A stretch of 29,445 bases of DNA from assembly GCA_016779685.1 (NCBI GenBank), contig JADHND010000002.1, positions 1 through 29,445 on the forward strand. Reading direction: 5' to 3'. Source of the stretch: Shewanellaceae bacterium (GTDB taxonomy: Bacteria; Pseudomonadota; Gammaproteobacteria; Enterobacterales; Shewanellaceae). Position numbers and translations under genes: made by a program. The notes below the pieces were generated by a model that saw only the letters and a program-made list of their open reading frames with translations, did no database searches and was not told the DNA's origin. Within the stretch, counting starts at the first letter, position 1; every line of letters begins with the position of its first letter. Below are positions 1-6,950 of the stretch, piece after piece.

Positions 1-37
1 CCTCCTTTTTGTAAAATTTGAGGAAATTTAGTGATGT

Positions 38-67
38 TTGAGTTAAGATATACGCATCATGTATAAG
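38..67 (+). promoter_or_regulatory. Probable sigma-70 promoter of fumC
   Basis: A -35 box TTGAGT (38-43) and a -10 box TATAAG (62-67) are separated by 18 bp. This would start transcription near 74, inside the upstream extension of the open frame that begins at 59. That placement argues that fumC is translated from the ATG at 146. It is a consensus match only. Confidence 0.45.
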
Positions 68-145
68 CTGGTTAACAAGCATCATGCCGCCATAAGGCTG
101 TTTAAGCTGAATCTTAGCCAGTCTAACGTAAAAGGAGTCTCAAGT

Positions 146-1525
146 ATGCCAAGAACAGAGCAGGACAGTCTGGGTACCGTAGAAGTGCCCGACAACGCCT
201 TATATGGAGCGCAAACTCAGCGCGCAGTTGATAACTTCAAGATAGGGATGCGACCTTTGCCAGCTCCCTTTATCCATGCGCTAGCGCACATAAAAAAGAG
301 TGCGGCCTTGGTCAATATGAATTTAGGTTTGCTGGACAAAGCCATCGCCAAAGGGATTGCTTCGGCCGCAGATGAGGTTTTAGCCGACAAACACCCTGAA
401 CAGTTTCCAGTTGATGTGTTTCAAACCGGGTCTGGAACCAGTTCAAATATGAATATGAATGAGGTTTTAGCGACGTTGGCGAGCCAATTGAGTCAGACAT
501 CTGTGTCAGCCAATGATCACGTCAACATGAGTCAAAGCAGCAACGATACCATCCCAACCGCGATTCATATCAGTGCAACGCTACAAGTAGCTCAGCATTT
601 ATTGCCACAGTTAAACCACTTACAACAGACCATCCAAAAGAAAGGAACGGGTCTGAAGCACATCGTTAAGACAGGGCGCACGCATCTGATGGATGCCATG
701 CCGATTCGATTGGATCAAGAGCTCAATGCGTGGGTCACTCAGCTCGAATTTGCTAAAGAGCAAGTAGAGCAGGCGGTTAGCCGGTTGCTTAAGTTACCGC
801 AAGGAGGCACTGCGATTGGAACGGGCATTAATGCGCATGCTGATTTTGCGAAGAACTTCGCAGCGCAGCTAAGTCAACAGACAGGCCAACCCTATACCGC
901 AGCGTCAGATCAAATTGCAGGGATCTCAGGACAAGACAGTGCGTTGGCGCTTTCCAGTGCGATGAATGCTTTGGCTGTGGTGTTGATGAAAATCGCCAAC
1001 GACCTGCGCTGGATGAATTCTGGTCCCTTAGCTGGATTGGGCGAAATCGCCTTAACAGCGCTACAACCGGGTTCATCGATTATGCCCGGCAAAGTCAACC
1101 CTGTTATTCCAGAAGCCACGGCCATGGTCGCCGCACAGGTCATGGGGCAGCATACCACCATCACGATAGCTGCTCAATCGGGTAATTTTCAGTTAAATGT
1201 GATGCTACCGGTGATTGCTGATAACTTATTGAGTCAGATTGCGTTATTGGGTCATATGTGCCAAACCTTGGCTGACAAAGCCATGGCAGGTTTTACTGTG
1301 ATTGAAGACAATATCCAGCAGTCATTGTGGAAAAATCCTATTTTAGTGACAGCGTTAAATCCTATCATTGGCTATAAAAAAGCAGCTGACATTGCAAAAT
1401 TAGCATATAAAACAAAACGTTCTATTCTAGATGTGGCTGAAGAGGAGACGGATTTATCACGTGCAGAATTAGAAAAGCATTTGGATCCGATGCAATTGAC
1501 TCACGGTGGTATCGCCTCTAATTAA
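146..1525 (+). CDS. fumC: Class II fumarate hydratase (fumarase C)
   Basis: FumC interconverts fumarate and L-malate in the TCA cycle and needs no iron-sulfur cluster. The protein has 459 residues, close to the 467 of E. coli FumC. The lyase superfamily signature GSSIMPGKVNP is at residues 309-319 and carries the catalytic serine loop. GRTHLMDAMP includes the active-site histidine (H180), and the fumarase-type TGSGTSSNMNMNEV lies near residue 100. The frame opens upstream at 59, but the ATG at 146 is preceded by AAAGGAG (131-137), the protein then begins like known fumarases, and the predicted transcript starts downstream of 59. Aspartase and argininosuccinate lyase share the fold, but the sequence fits fumarase throughout. 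The acetyltransferase gene begins 28 bp downstream and may be co-transcribed. Confidence 0.96.
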   Translation: MPRTEQDSLGTVEVPDNALYGAQTQRAVDNFKIGMRPLPAPFIHALAHIKKSAALVNMNLGLLDKAIAKGIASAADEVLADKHPEQFPVDVFQTGSGTSSNMNMNEVLATLASQLSQTSVSANDHVNMSQSSNDTIPTAIHISATLQVAQHLLPQLNHLQQTIQKKGTGLKHIVKTGRTHLMDAMPIRLDQELNAWVTQLEFAKEQVEQAVSRLLKLPQGGTAIGTGINAHADFAKNFAAQLSQQTGQPYTAASDQIAGISGQDSALALSSAMNALAVVLMKIANDLRWMNSGPLAGLGEIALTALQPGSSIMPGKVNPVIPEATAMVAAQVMGQHTTITIAAQSGNFQLNVMLPVIADNLLSQIALLGHMCQTLADKAMAGFTVIEDNIQQSLWKNPILVTALNPIIGYKKAADIAKLAYKTKRSILDVAEEETDLSRAELEKHLDPMQLTHGGIASN

Positions 1526-1553
1526 AAGATAAGCAGCAGAATCAGGGATGTTC

Positions 1554-2132
1554 ATGCTTGAAAATATTAATGTTGTGAACTGGCATCAGCTGGCATTGAA
1601 ACTATGCCAAGCTGAGCCCAATCACACGGCGATGATGGTGGCTTATTATCGCCGTAATCAAGATCATCTACAGGCTTGGGAACCGAAACGTTCGCCTCAT
1701 TTTTACCAGTCAAGTCATTGGCTAAATCTGTTACAATACCGTCAAAAGCAATGTTTGTTTGAAGAAGCTGCCCACTGGATCATTCAGCCACCTTGGCAAA
1801 TGGAAGTGATTGGTTGCATCAATGTCGTGCCAATTCGAGACGGCGTTCATTCAACTTGGAACCTAGGGTATTCGATGGATCAAAACTGGCAGGGGCTGGG
1901 TATTATGTCGAAGATATTGACCTTAGTCCTAGCGGATATAGGACATCGATTACAAGCGAAAGCGGTGGAGGCGTGCTATCAACCTGAAAACAGAATCAGC
2001 CATCATTTACTCAAAAAATTAGGTTTTGTGGCTGCTATGCCAGCCGTCAGTCAATTAGAAGTTAATGGTTGCTTCAGACACCACCAACGTGTTGTCATGG
2101 AACAACAAGCCCTTAAGAATCTTTATCGTTAG
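1554..2132 (+). CDS. GNAT-family N-acetyltransferase (RimJ/RimL type)
   Basis: This 192-residue protein resembles the RimJ/RimL group, which transfers acetyl from acetyl-CoA to alpha-amino groups or small amines; the substrate here cannot be read from sequence. The evidence is the acetyl-CoA-binding motif A around WNLGYSMDQNWQGLGIM and the late motif NRISHHLLKKLGF, both placed as expected. The N-terminal part, with a YYRRNQDHLQAWEP-like stretch, also fits the group. Two ATGs lie close together, at 1548 and 1554. AGGG (1544-1547) abuts the first but sits 6 nt before the second, so 1554 is preferred. The 3' end overlaps by 20 bp the end of the small convergent gene on the other strand. Confidence 0.85.
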   Translation: MLENINVVNWHQLALKLCQAEPNHTAMMVAYYRRNQDHLQAWEPKRSPHFYQSSHWLNLLQYRQKQCLFEEAAHWIIQPPWQMEVIGCINVVPIRDGVHSTWNLGYSMDQNWQGLGIMSKILTLVLADIGHRLQAKAVEACYQPENRISHHLLKKLGFVAAMPAVSQLEVNGCFRHHQRVVMEQQALKNLYR

Positions 2133-2277
2133 TGTCGGTGTCGGTTGCCTCTGATGGTTCATTCATCTTTTTTTTGTTGGCTGGGCGTTTAAATTTCATG
2201 TTTGAGGTATAGCGCAGTGCCATGAAGTTGCCTAAAACGAAGGCAAAGGCTAAGCCAATGATGATCCAAACACTCAT
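2113..2277 (-). CDS. Small single-pass membrane protein, DUF2897-like
   Basis: This 54-residue protein is below usual gene-finding cut-offs. It starts with MSVWIIIGLAFAFVLGNFMA, one transmembrane helix, followed by LRYTSNMKFKRPA and a Lys/Asp/Thr-rich tail predicted to be cytoplasmic. The layout (short helix, GN near its end, then a basic segment) recalls the DUF2897 family of small gammaproteobacterial membrane proteins; I recall that match rather than having searched for it. GAGG lies 8 nt before the ATG. The gene follows the M15 peptidase gene by 24 bp on the same strand and is probably the last gene of the crr-yffB-dapE operon. Its stop falls within the convergent acetyltransferase gene. 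Function unknown. Confidence 0.75.
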   Translation of the reverse strand: MSVWIIIGLAFAFVLGNFMALRYTSNMKFKRPANKKKMNEPSEATDTDTNDKDS

Positions 2278-2301
2278 ATGTTCTGCCTCAATGCGTTGGT
2301 T

Positions 2302-2994
2302 TTAGGATGTGAAAGATGGCATATCGACATTATAGACATATTTTTTTAAGATAGAACTCAAATTTTCTTCAATTTGGGGCATCAAGTCAATCTGTTTGTT
2401 GGTTAAAGTTTCAAGCAGTAAATCTTCGGGAAAATCATCGATGGCTTGACAAGCAACGGGAGCGTAGCTGAGATGCCAAGGCTCGATTTGCACACCGCCT
2501 CGCTCTGTGGCGTATGGCCAGTAAAAATGAAAGAGATGTGCATTTTCTTTAAGCCAAAGATAAAGTCGATAAGAAGGGCCGTTAGGCGCATATTCTTCAG
2601 GAATGAGCTGGATATCTTCTGCGATGATTTGGCTGCTGTCATAAATATCCAAATCAGAGCCGAGATGATGGCGTGAGGTGCCAGGTAAGGCTGACCAGTT
2701 TAAGATGGCGAACACCAGTTGGTCAGGCGTTAAGCAATTGGTATCAATGGGTTGTTGATGTATGTCTAAAACTGGGCGCTTACCTTGTGCTTTTTGATTC
2801 CAGATGAAGGTTTGACGATCAAAAGATCGATATCCTGAAGCAATGTCTAATGTGATGCCATCATTTTTAGCTGCAATTTGCATGGCTTGAAAAGCTTGTG
2901 CGGTGTGTTGTTCGAGTTGATGCTGCTGGCAGGCCACCAGGTGGCCATCATGCAACCCTAATATTTGGTGGGCAGTCAGCTCAAAATTTAGCAT
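2302..2994 (-). CDS. M15-family D-alanyl-D-alanine carboxypeptidase-like metallopeptidase
   Basis: The protein (230 residues) carries the VanY/VanX zinc site: S-R-H-H-L-G-S-D-L-D at 107-116 supplies H109 and D116, and EPWH at 171-174 supplies the catalytic Glu171 and ligand His174. SGYRSFDRQ near residue 53 is the usual substrate-side motif. Family members cleave D-Ala-D-Ala or related D,D-peptides of peptidoglycan. No signal peptide is visible, so it may act on cytoplasmic or recycled muropeptides; that is inference. The frame extends to 3027, but the ATG at 2994 overlaps the dapE stop (ATGCTAA) and has TTGGAG upstream, which suggests translational coupling. Pairing with dapE makes sense because diaminopimelate is a peptidoglycan precursor. 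Confidence 0.88.
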   Translation of the reverse strand: MLNFELTAHQILGLHDGHLVACQQHQLEQHTAQAFQAMQIAAKNDGITLDIASGYRSFDRQTFIWNQKAQGKRPVLDIHQQPIDTNCLTPDQLVFAILNWSALPGTSRHHLGSDLDIYDSSQIIAEDIQLIPEEYAPNGPSYRLYLWLKENAHLFHFYWPYATERGGVQIEPWHLSYAPVACQAIDDFPEDLLLETLTNKQIDLMPQIEENLSSILKKYVYNVDMPSFTS

Positions 2995-4154
2995 ATTAGT
3001 AATCGCTCCAATATCTTCTGATAGCACAGCGCAAGCTGGGTAAGATCTTTAACGGCTACCCGCTCGTTTACTTGATGGATCGTGGCATTGACGGGACCTA
3101 ATTCGATCACCTCGGCGCCAGTAGGAGCAATAAAGCGTCCATCAGAGGTGCCACCAGTGGTTTCTAAACGAGGTCGGTGACCTGTCACCGTTTGCACGGC
3201 CGCTGTGGTTGCTTCAAGCAATTTTCCAGATGAGGTTAAAAAAGGCGCTCCGCTGAGATGCCATTTCAGATCATATTGCAGCTGATGTTGGTCTAAAATG
3301 GCTGCAACACGCTGTTGCAATTGCTCGTGGGTGACTTCACTGGCGTAGCGAAAGTTAAATGAAGCGACACATTGACTCGGGATCACGTTGGTGGCCCCTG
3401 AACCAGATTGAAGGTTAACAATCTGTAAGCTGGTGGCTGGAAAAAAGCGATTGCCATGATCCCATGTGGTTTGTACCAGTTCTGCTAGCGCTGGTGCCGC
3501 CAAATGAATGGGATTATTGGCTAGATGAGGGTATGCCACGTGTCCTTGGGTGCCGAAGATGGTGAGATGTCCCGTCAAGCTACCCCGCCGCCCGATTTTG
3601 ATGACATCTCCGAGCTGATCCGACGACGTGGGCTCGCCTACCACAGCCCAAGTCAGCCGCTCTCCCCGTTTTTTTAACGTGTCGATGACTTTAACCGTGC
3701 CATTGACGTAGTCACCTTCTTCATCACTGGTGATAAGAAAAGAGAGGATATCTTGGTGGTTTGGATGCTGGCTGACAAAGTGTTTGGTGGCGATGAGCAT
3801 GGCTGCGAGCGATCCTTTCATATCGGCAGCACCACGGCCATACAAGTAGCCTGCTTTGTGTGTTGGTTGAAAAGGATCTGTTTGCCACTGGGAGAGATCA
3901 CCGGGTGGGACAACGTCGGTGTGTCCAGCGAAGCAAAAAACAGATTCCCCTTGACCACGCGTTGCCCACAGATTGGTGGTGTCCTCAAACTGCATCGTTT
4001 CAATTTGAAAGCCCAGTGGCGTTAGGAAATCACGAATAATATGTTGGCAGCCAGCATCGTTAGGTGAAACCGATGGGCAAGCCATCAGTTGCTCGGCCAA
4101 AGCTACGATTTCTTGCGTCAGAGTATCATGTTCCGAATTGAGCAGATTAAGCAT
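2988..4154 (-). CDS. dapE: Succinyl-diaminopimelate desuccinylase
   Basis: DapE hydrolyses N-succinyl-L,L-diaminopimelate to L,L-diaminopimelate and succinate, in the lysine and peptidoglycan precursor pathway. The 388-residue protein has the M20 dizinc site: GHTDVVP (H78), GRGAADMKG (D111), SDEEG (catalytic E145, ligand E146), VVGEPTSS (E174) and NATIHQVNE near the C-terminus. GTSDGRF, typical of DapE, separates it from ArgE and other M20 enzymes. It starts at an ATG overlapping the yffB stop (ATGCTTAA) with GGAG 7-8 nt upstream, so translation is probably coupled. The next gene overlaps its own stop by 7 nt. The yffB-dapE order is common in gammaproteobacteria. Confidence 0.97.
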   Translation of the reverse strand: MLNLLNSEHDTLTQEIVALAEQLMACPSVSPNDAGCQHIIRDFLTPLGFQIETMQFEDTTNLWATRGQGESVFCFAGHTDVVPPGDLSQWQTDPFQPTHKAGYLYGRGAADMKGSLAAMLIATKHFVSQHPNHQDILSFLITSDEEGDYVNGTVKVIDTLKKRGERLTWAVVGEPTSSDQLGDVIKIGRRGSLTGHLTIFGTQGHVAYPHLANNPIHLAAPALAELVQTTWDHGNRFFPATSLQIVNLQSGSGATNVIPSQCVASFNFRYASEVTHEQLQQRVAAILDQHQLQYDLKWHLSGAPFLTSSGKLLEATTAAVQTVTGHRPRLETTGGTSDGRFIAPTGAEVIELGPVNATIHQVNERVAVKDLTQLALCYQKILERLLIC

Positions 4155-4488
4155 GCAGGAGCTCCTGGTAATCGAGTAAGCGAAAGCCGATAAGCAATTG
4201 ATCGGAAGTTTGTAGCACGGGCCGTTTGATGAGGGTTGGATGTGCTAGCATTAAGTCTTTGGCATGGTTGGGTAAATTTTGTTTTTGTGCATCGGTCAGT
4301 TGGCGATAAGTGGTGCTGCGCTTATTGAGTAGCTCAGACCAAGTCACTTTGGTGAGCCATGCATCTAATTGCGTAGCCGTGATGCCGTGCGCTTTAAAAT
4401 CATGAAAATCATATGTTATGTTGTTGTTGATTAAGAAAGACTTGGCTTTTTTTACCGAGTCACAGTTGCTAATTCCAAAAAGTATCAT
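4147..4488 (-). CDS. yffB: ArsC/Spx-family thioredoxin-fold protein YffB
   Basis: The protein has 113 residues and begins with the YffB-type motif GISNCDSVKKAK, carrying a single cysteine, Cys9. Spx regulators have a CxxC there; here the sequence is CDSV. LLNKRSTTYRQL and HPTLIKRPVL are the conserved helix and binding loop of the ArsC/Spx/YffB superfamily. E. coli YffB lies next to dapE and is thought to act as a glutathione-dependent thiol enzyme; its physiological substrate is unclear. Arsenate reductase activity should not be assumed. GAAGG lies shortly before the ATG. The gene follows crr by 14 bp and overlaps dapE, placing it within one leftward operon. Confidence 0.9.
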   Translation of the reverse strand: MILFGISNCDSVKKAKSFLINNNITYDFHDFKAHGITATQLDAWLTKVTWSELLNKRSTTYRQLTDAQKQNLPNHAKDLMLAHPTLIKRPVLQTSDQLLIGFRLLDYQELLHA

Positions 4489-4502
4489 TGAACCTTCTCA
4501 CA

Positions 4503-5027
4503 TTATTTTTTATTAGAGCTTTGGTGTTGAATTTGTAAAATAGGATCGATTCCAGCTTGAACCGTCCCTTTTAATTTTACAATTTTTGAGACGAATTGAC
4601 CATTAATGATCACAACAGGTGTGATAATACTCGTAATTTTAGGTGTGATGGTGGCAAAATGACATTCAATGATCGGTGTACCAGCTTGAACAATGGTGCC
4701 TTCTTCAACCAGTCGCTTAAAACCTTCACCATTGAGTTCAATCGAATCAATGCCAAAATGGACAATGATTTCTAAACCATGCTGTGACCGAATGGAGAAA
4801 GCGTGATTCTGTGGGTATATTTTATATAAAACACCGTCAAAAGGGGCGACCATGTGATGTTGAGTGGGTTCAATGGCAATGCCATCCCCAATGATTTTAG
4901 TGGCAAAGATGGCGTCAGGGGTTTGTTCAATCGGTGTTAGGTGACCAGAAATGGGCGCATAAATGGTCAGGTCGTGCATGGTTGAACTTTTCTTAAACCA
5001 GTGCTTGAATTTATTCAAAAAAAACAT
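4503..5027 (-). CDS. crr: Glucose-specific PTS enzyme IIA component (EIIA-Glc)
   Basis: EIIA-Glc is a cytoplasmic phosphocarrier that takes phosphate from HPr and passes it to sugar-specific EIIB domains; in enterics it also regulates adenylate cyclase and permeases. From the ATG at 5027 the product has 174 residues. Its active histidines fall at H75 (NHAFSI) and H90 (VHFGID), the same numbers as in E. coli Crr. IIGDGIAIEPT and NGEGFKRLVEEG are also conserved. The frame is open to 5258, but that extension runs into cysZ. The start at 5027 gives the amphipathic FFLNKFKHWFKK N-terminus that matches other Crr proteins, with GGGCGG upstream. No ptsH or ptsI is present here, so its partners must be elsewhere or absent. 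It probably leads the yffB-dapE operon. Confidence 0.93.
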   Translation of the reverse strand: MFFLNKFKHWFKKSSTMHDLTIYAPISGHLTPIEQTPDAIFATKIIGDGIAIEPTQHHMVAPFDGVLYKIYPQNHAFSIRSQHGLEIIVHFGIDSIELNGEGFKRLVEEGTIVQAGTPIIECHFATITPKITSIITPVVIINGQFVSKIVKLKGTVQAGIDPILQIQHQSSNKK

Positions 5028-5101
5028 ACAACCGCCCATATGAAAAAACCGCATATTATTAAGAGTATGACAGAGTTTTTCTACTTTTGGGAACTGGCCA
5101 C

Positions 5102-5141
5102 AAAAAACCTGAAGCAGGCAAGGCTTGCTGAGCGCAAGCCT
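5102..5141 (-). terminator. Hairpins and T-run after cysZ
   Basis: Just past the cysZ stop, an 8-bp perfect stem AGGCTTGC/GCAAGCCT (5121-5128 with 5134-5141, 5-nt loop) is followed on the minus strand by CCTGCTTCAGG and TTTTTT (5102-5107). This looks like an intrinsic terminator separating cysZ from crr, so crr would need its own promoter in 5028-5100. I could not identify that promoter. Confidence 0.55.
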
Positions 5142-5146
5142 ATAAA

Positions 5147-5875
5147 TTAATTGGCTTTTTTGGTTGTATCGTACCACAGTTTGGTCGCGCCACACACCGC
5201 AGCAGGCATGATGAGACAGTTCACAAAAGGAATCAGTAACATCACCATAGTGGCACACCCAAAGCCAAAATGCAGCCAGCGATTTTTCTGGATAGCTGCG
5301 CGGGTGGCAGCAAAGTTTTGTTGTTGATTCTCAAAGAAATAATCTCCATATTCAACAGCCAATAGCCAACTGGTTAAGCAAAACCACATCACAGGTCCAA
5401 TGGTTTGACCGACGATAGGCAGCATCATGAGGAGCGCGACGCCGCCGAGTCGAGGCACGGCATAGAGCCATTTTTGGCCTTGGCGCTTCAGGGGTTCGAT
5501 GAGCATGTGTTGCCATGATGTTGGGGGGGCAATCTCGGTAGATGCCAGTATTTGATTTGTTTTTTCAGCTAAAATACTGAGCAAAGGAGATGCGAATAAA
5601 TTGAGTAGCATGATGAAAAAAAATGAAAATGCCCATAACAAGAGAATAAACAGTAAGGGTAAGATCAACCAAGTGAGCCATGCTAACATAGCAGGTAGAA
5701 AATCAGTGAGCCAAGCTTCAATCGCTGCGACTTGCGTCCAAAGTCCGGATAGCAGCAGCGCCATGGTAACCAGATTACCCATAAAGGGCAGCACAACCCA
5801 GAGACGTAAGGATGGATGGGAGAGCATCTTGTAACCTTCAATTAGGTAGCTGGCTCCTCGAAAAAAAGCTGTCAT
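5147..5875 (-). CDS. cysZ: Sulfate permease CysZ
   Basis: CysZ is an inner-membrane protein that brings sulfate into the cytoplasm for cysteine synthesis. The protein has 242 residues with several long hydrophobic helices (about residues 27-47, 60-97, 143-175 and 205-230). Family features include the N-terminal GASYLIEGYKMLSHPSLR, NLFASPLLSILAEK, and a C-terminal segment with VEYGDYFFENQ followed by helices containing CATMVMLLIPFVN. E. coli CysZ is of similar length. AAGGTC lies about 6 nt before the ATG. A terminator-like hairpin follows the gene. In E. coli cysZ is followed by cysK, ptsH, ptsI and crr; here the next gene is crr directly. Confidence 0.93.
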   Translation of the reverse strand: MTAFFRGASYLIEGYKMLSHPSLRLWVVLPFMGNLVTMALLLSGLWTQVAAIEAWLTDFLPAMLAWLTWLILPLLFILLLWAFSFFFIMLLNLFASPLLSILAEKTNQILASTEIAPPTSWQHMLIEPLKRQGQKWLYAVPRLGGVALLMMLPIVGQTIGPVMWFCLTSWLLAVEYGDYFFENQQQNFAATRAAIQKNRWLHFGFGCATMVMLLIPFVNCLIMPAAVCGATKLWYDTTKKAN

Positions 5876-5900
5876 GTTTTGACCTTAAACAAGTAAATCT

Positions 5901-5956
5901 AAAAGCTGAATTATAATGATAATTCAGCGAGCGGCAAGCAGCATTTGCTGTCTGCT
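5901..5956 (-). terminator. Terminator-like tandem hairpins after the orphan gene
   Basis: A perfect 10-bp inverted repeat GCTGAATTAT/ATAATTCAGC (5905-5914 with 5919-5928, 4-nt loop) is followed on the minus strand by TTTT (5904-5901). A second, imperfect hairpin (5935-5956) directly follows the stop of the gene upstream. Together they probably end the orphan transcript before cysZ. The stem is AT-rich, so its strength is uncertain. Confidence 0.5.
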
Positions 5957-6748
5957 TTAAAAGGGATGACGAGTAGGCAAGATATGTTGAAGTGTGCCGG
6001 TGAATCCTTTAATTTTAGGCTGGAAATTCTTGTTAAAGAGAAAGTGATGCTGTTGATCGCCTGCCCCAAATGCCCATAAGAAAAAATCAACTCCAGTTGC
6101 AGTCGGTTGGCAGATAACCCCATCAAAATTAAGTCCCTTGACAACTTGTTGTTGACTTTCGGCATAACCAAAGCGGTAGTCTGTTTCAATTAAATGATGA
6201 TTGGCTAGACCTGTAAAACTATGGTGCGTGAGGGGATGGATACGTGACCACTCTTCTTTTTTCATTTTCATGGATTTGCTGTAAAAAAAAGAGGGGATAA
6301 AGATTTCCATTTTTTCACAATCGGTGTAATTAAATTGATATTTGTGTTTTTTAAAACGAGTGCGAATGGTGGAATAAATTAAAAAGTGTGTCCGTAGTTG
6401 ATAGGCCGTTAGTTTATCGATGAGATGAAGAAAATCAATGCCGCGATCATCGGAGTCACTTAACTTTAAGGAAGAAGCTAAAATGCCAGCGAAATAATGC
6501 GTTGCGATTTTGTCGTTGGTAAAAGAGCCTTCATTGATAATACTGCGAATCAGCTTGGGATGAATGTTGTTTTTTGGGTTAAGGGTGTGGGCAAAATTAT
6601 GGTGTGTGATGGACAAGATATCGAAAATATTCTGCAATCGTTTTAAGGGCATGCTTTCATTAAAATAATCAGCAGTGTCTCCAAATAAGCTAGTCGCCAT
6701 TTGTTGGCACTGCTGTGCAATGTTAGATGAATCATTCAAATCAGACAT
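5957..6748 (-). CDS. Hypothetical protein, AT-rich orphan
   Basis: I do not recognise this 263-residue protein. It is soluble-looking, with no signal peptide or membrane helix. The N-terminal third is helical. A central stretch around residues 75-120 (IINEGSFTNDKIATHYFAGILASSLK, then LIDKLTAYQLRTHF) loosely recalls the helical core of Abi-alpha/DUF4393 proteins, but that is a hypothesis. The C-terminal third has paired histidines and the phrase ATGVDFFLWAFGAGDQ, ending in HILPTRHPF. The start at 6748 has AAGG 8 nt upstream; the longer frame would begin at a TTG (6769). Its codons look richer in A/T than the neighbours', which suggests acquisition. It stands alone, with a hairpin downstream and a divergent gene upstream. 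Confidence 0.7.
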   Translation of the reverse strand: MSDLNDSSNIAQQCQQMATSLFGDTADYFNESMPLKRLQNIFDILSITHHNFAHTLNPKNNIHPKLIRSIINEGSFTNDKIATHYFAGILASSLKLSDSDDRGIDFLHLIDKLTAYQLRTHFLIYSTIRTRFKKHKYQFNYTDCEKMEIFIPSFFYSKSMKMKKEEWSRIHPLTHHSFTGLANHHLIETDYRFGYAESQQQVVKGLNFDGVICQPTATGVDFFLWAFGAGDQQHHFLFNKNFQPKIKGFTGTLQHILPTRHPF

Positions 6749-6869
6749 AACACGACCTTCTACAACCAAAGCTTATGTTCTTTAAGTATAGAACAATAAA
6801 ACATTCGCTGGCGGTCGAATTGTACCGCTGTGTTCCAGTTAAAATTTTGTCTTTGATACAGTTGTCTCA

Positions 6870-6898
6870 TTGGTACACTGAGATTTAATAACTATAAT
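6870..6898 (+). promoter_or_regulatory. Sigma-70 promoter for the membrane protein at 6951
   Basis: TTGGTA (6870-6875) and a perfect -10 TATAAT (6893-6898) are separated by 17 bp. Transcription would begin near 6905, about 10 nt before a TTG at 6915 and about 46 nt before an ATT at 6951 that has a strong Shine-Dalgarno sequence. Confidence 0.6.
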
Positions 6899-6950
6899 TG
6901 AAAGATACGTCATATTGCTTAATCTTATTTATTTTTCGGGGAGGTACCGG

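Noticed and set aside
59..145. N-terminal extension of fumC by 29 residues from the ATG at 59
   Set aside because: It has no ribosome site, the predicted transcript begins downstream of it, and the sequence does not resemble a fumarase N-terminus. AAAGGAG supports the ATG at 146.
4147..4488. Arsenate reductase ArsC or Spx regulator
   Set aside because: The GISNCDSVKKA motif and dapE neighbour fit YffB; the Spx CxxC is absent and no ars genes are near.
5028..5258. Long N-terminal extension of crr
   Set aside because: The frame runs through the cysZ end and a terminator-like hairpin. Crr proteins begin at the position of the ATG at 5027.
5905..5928. Fur-box-like ATAATGATAAT before cysZ
   Set aside because: It lies inside a perfect 10-bp inverted repeat followed by a T-run, so a terminator explains it better, and the flanks do not match the 19-bp Fur consensus.
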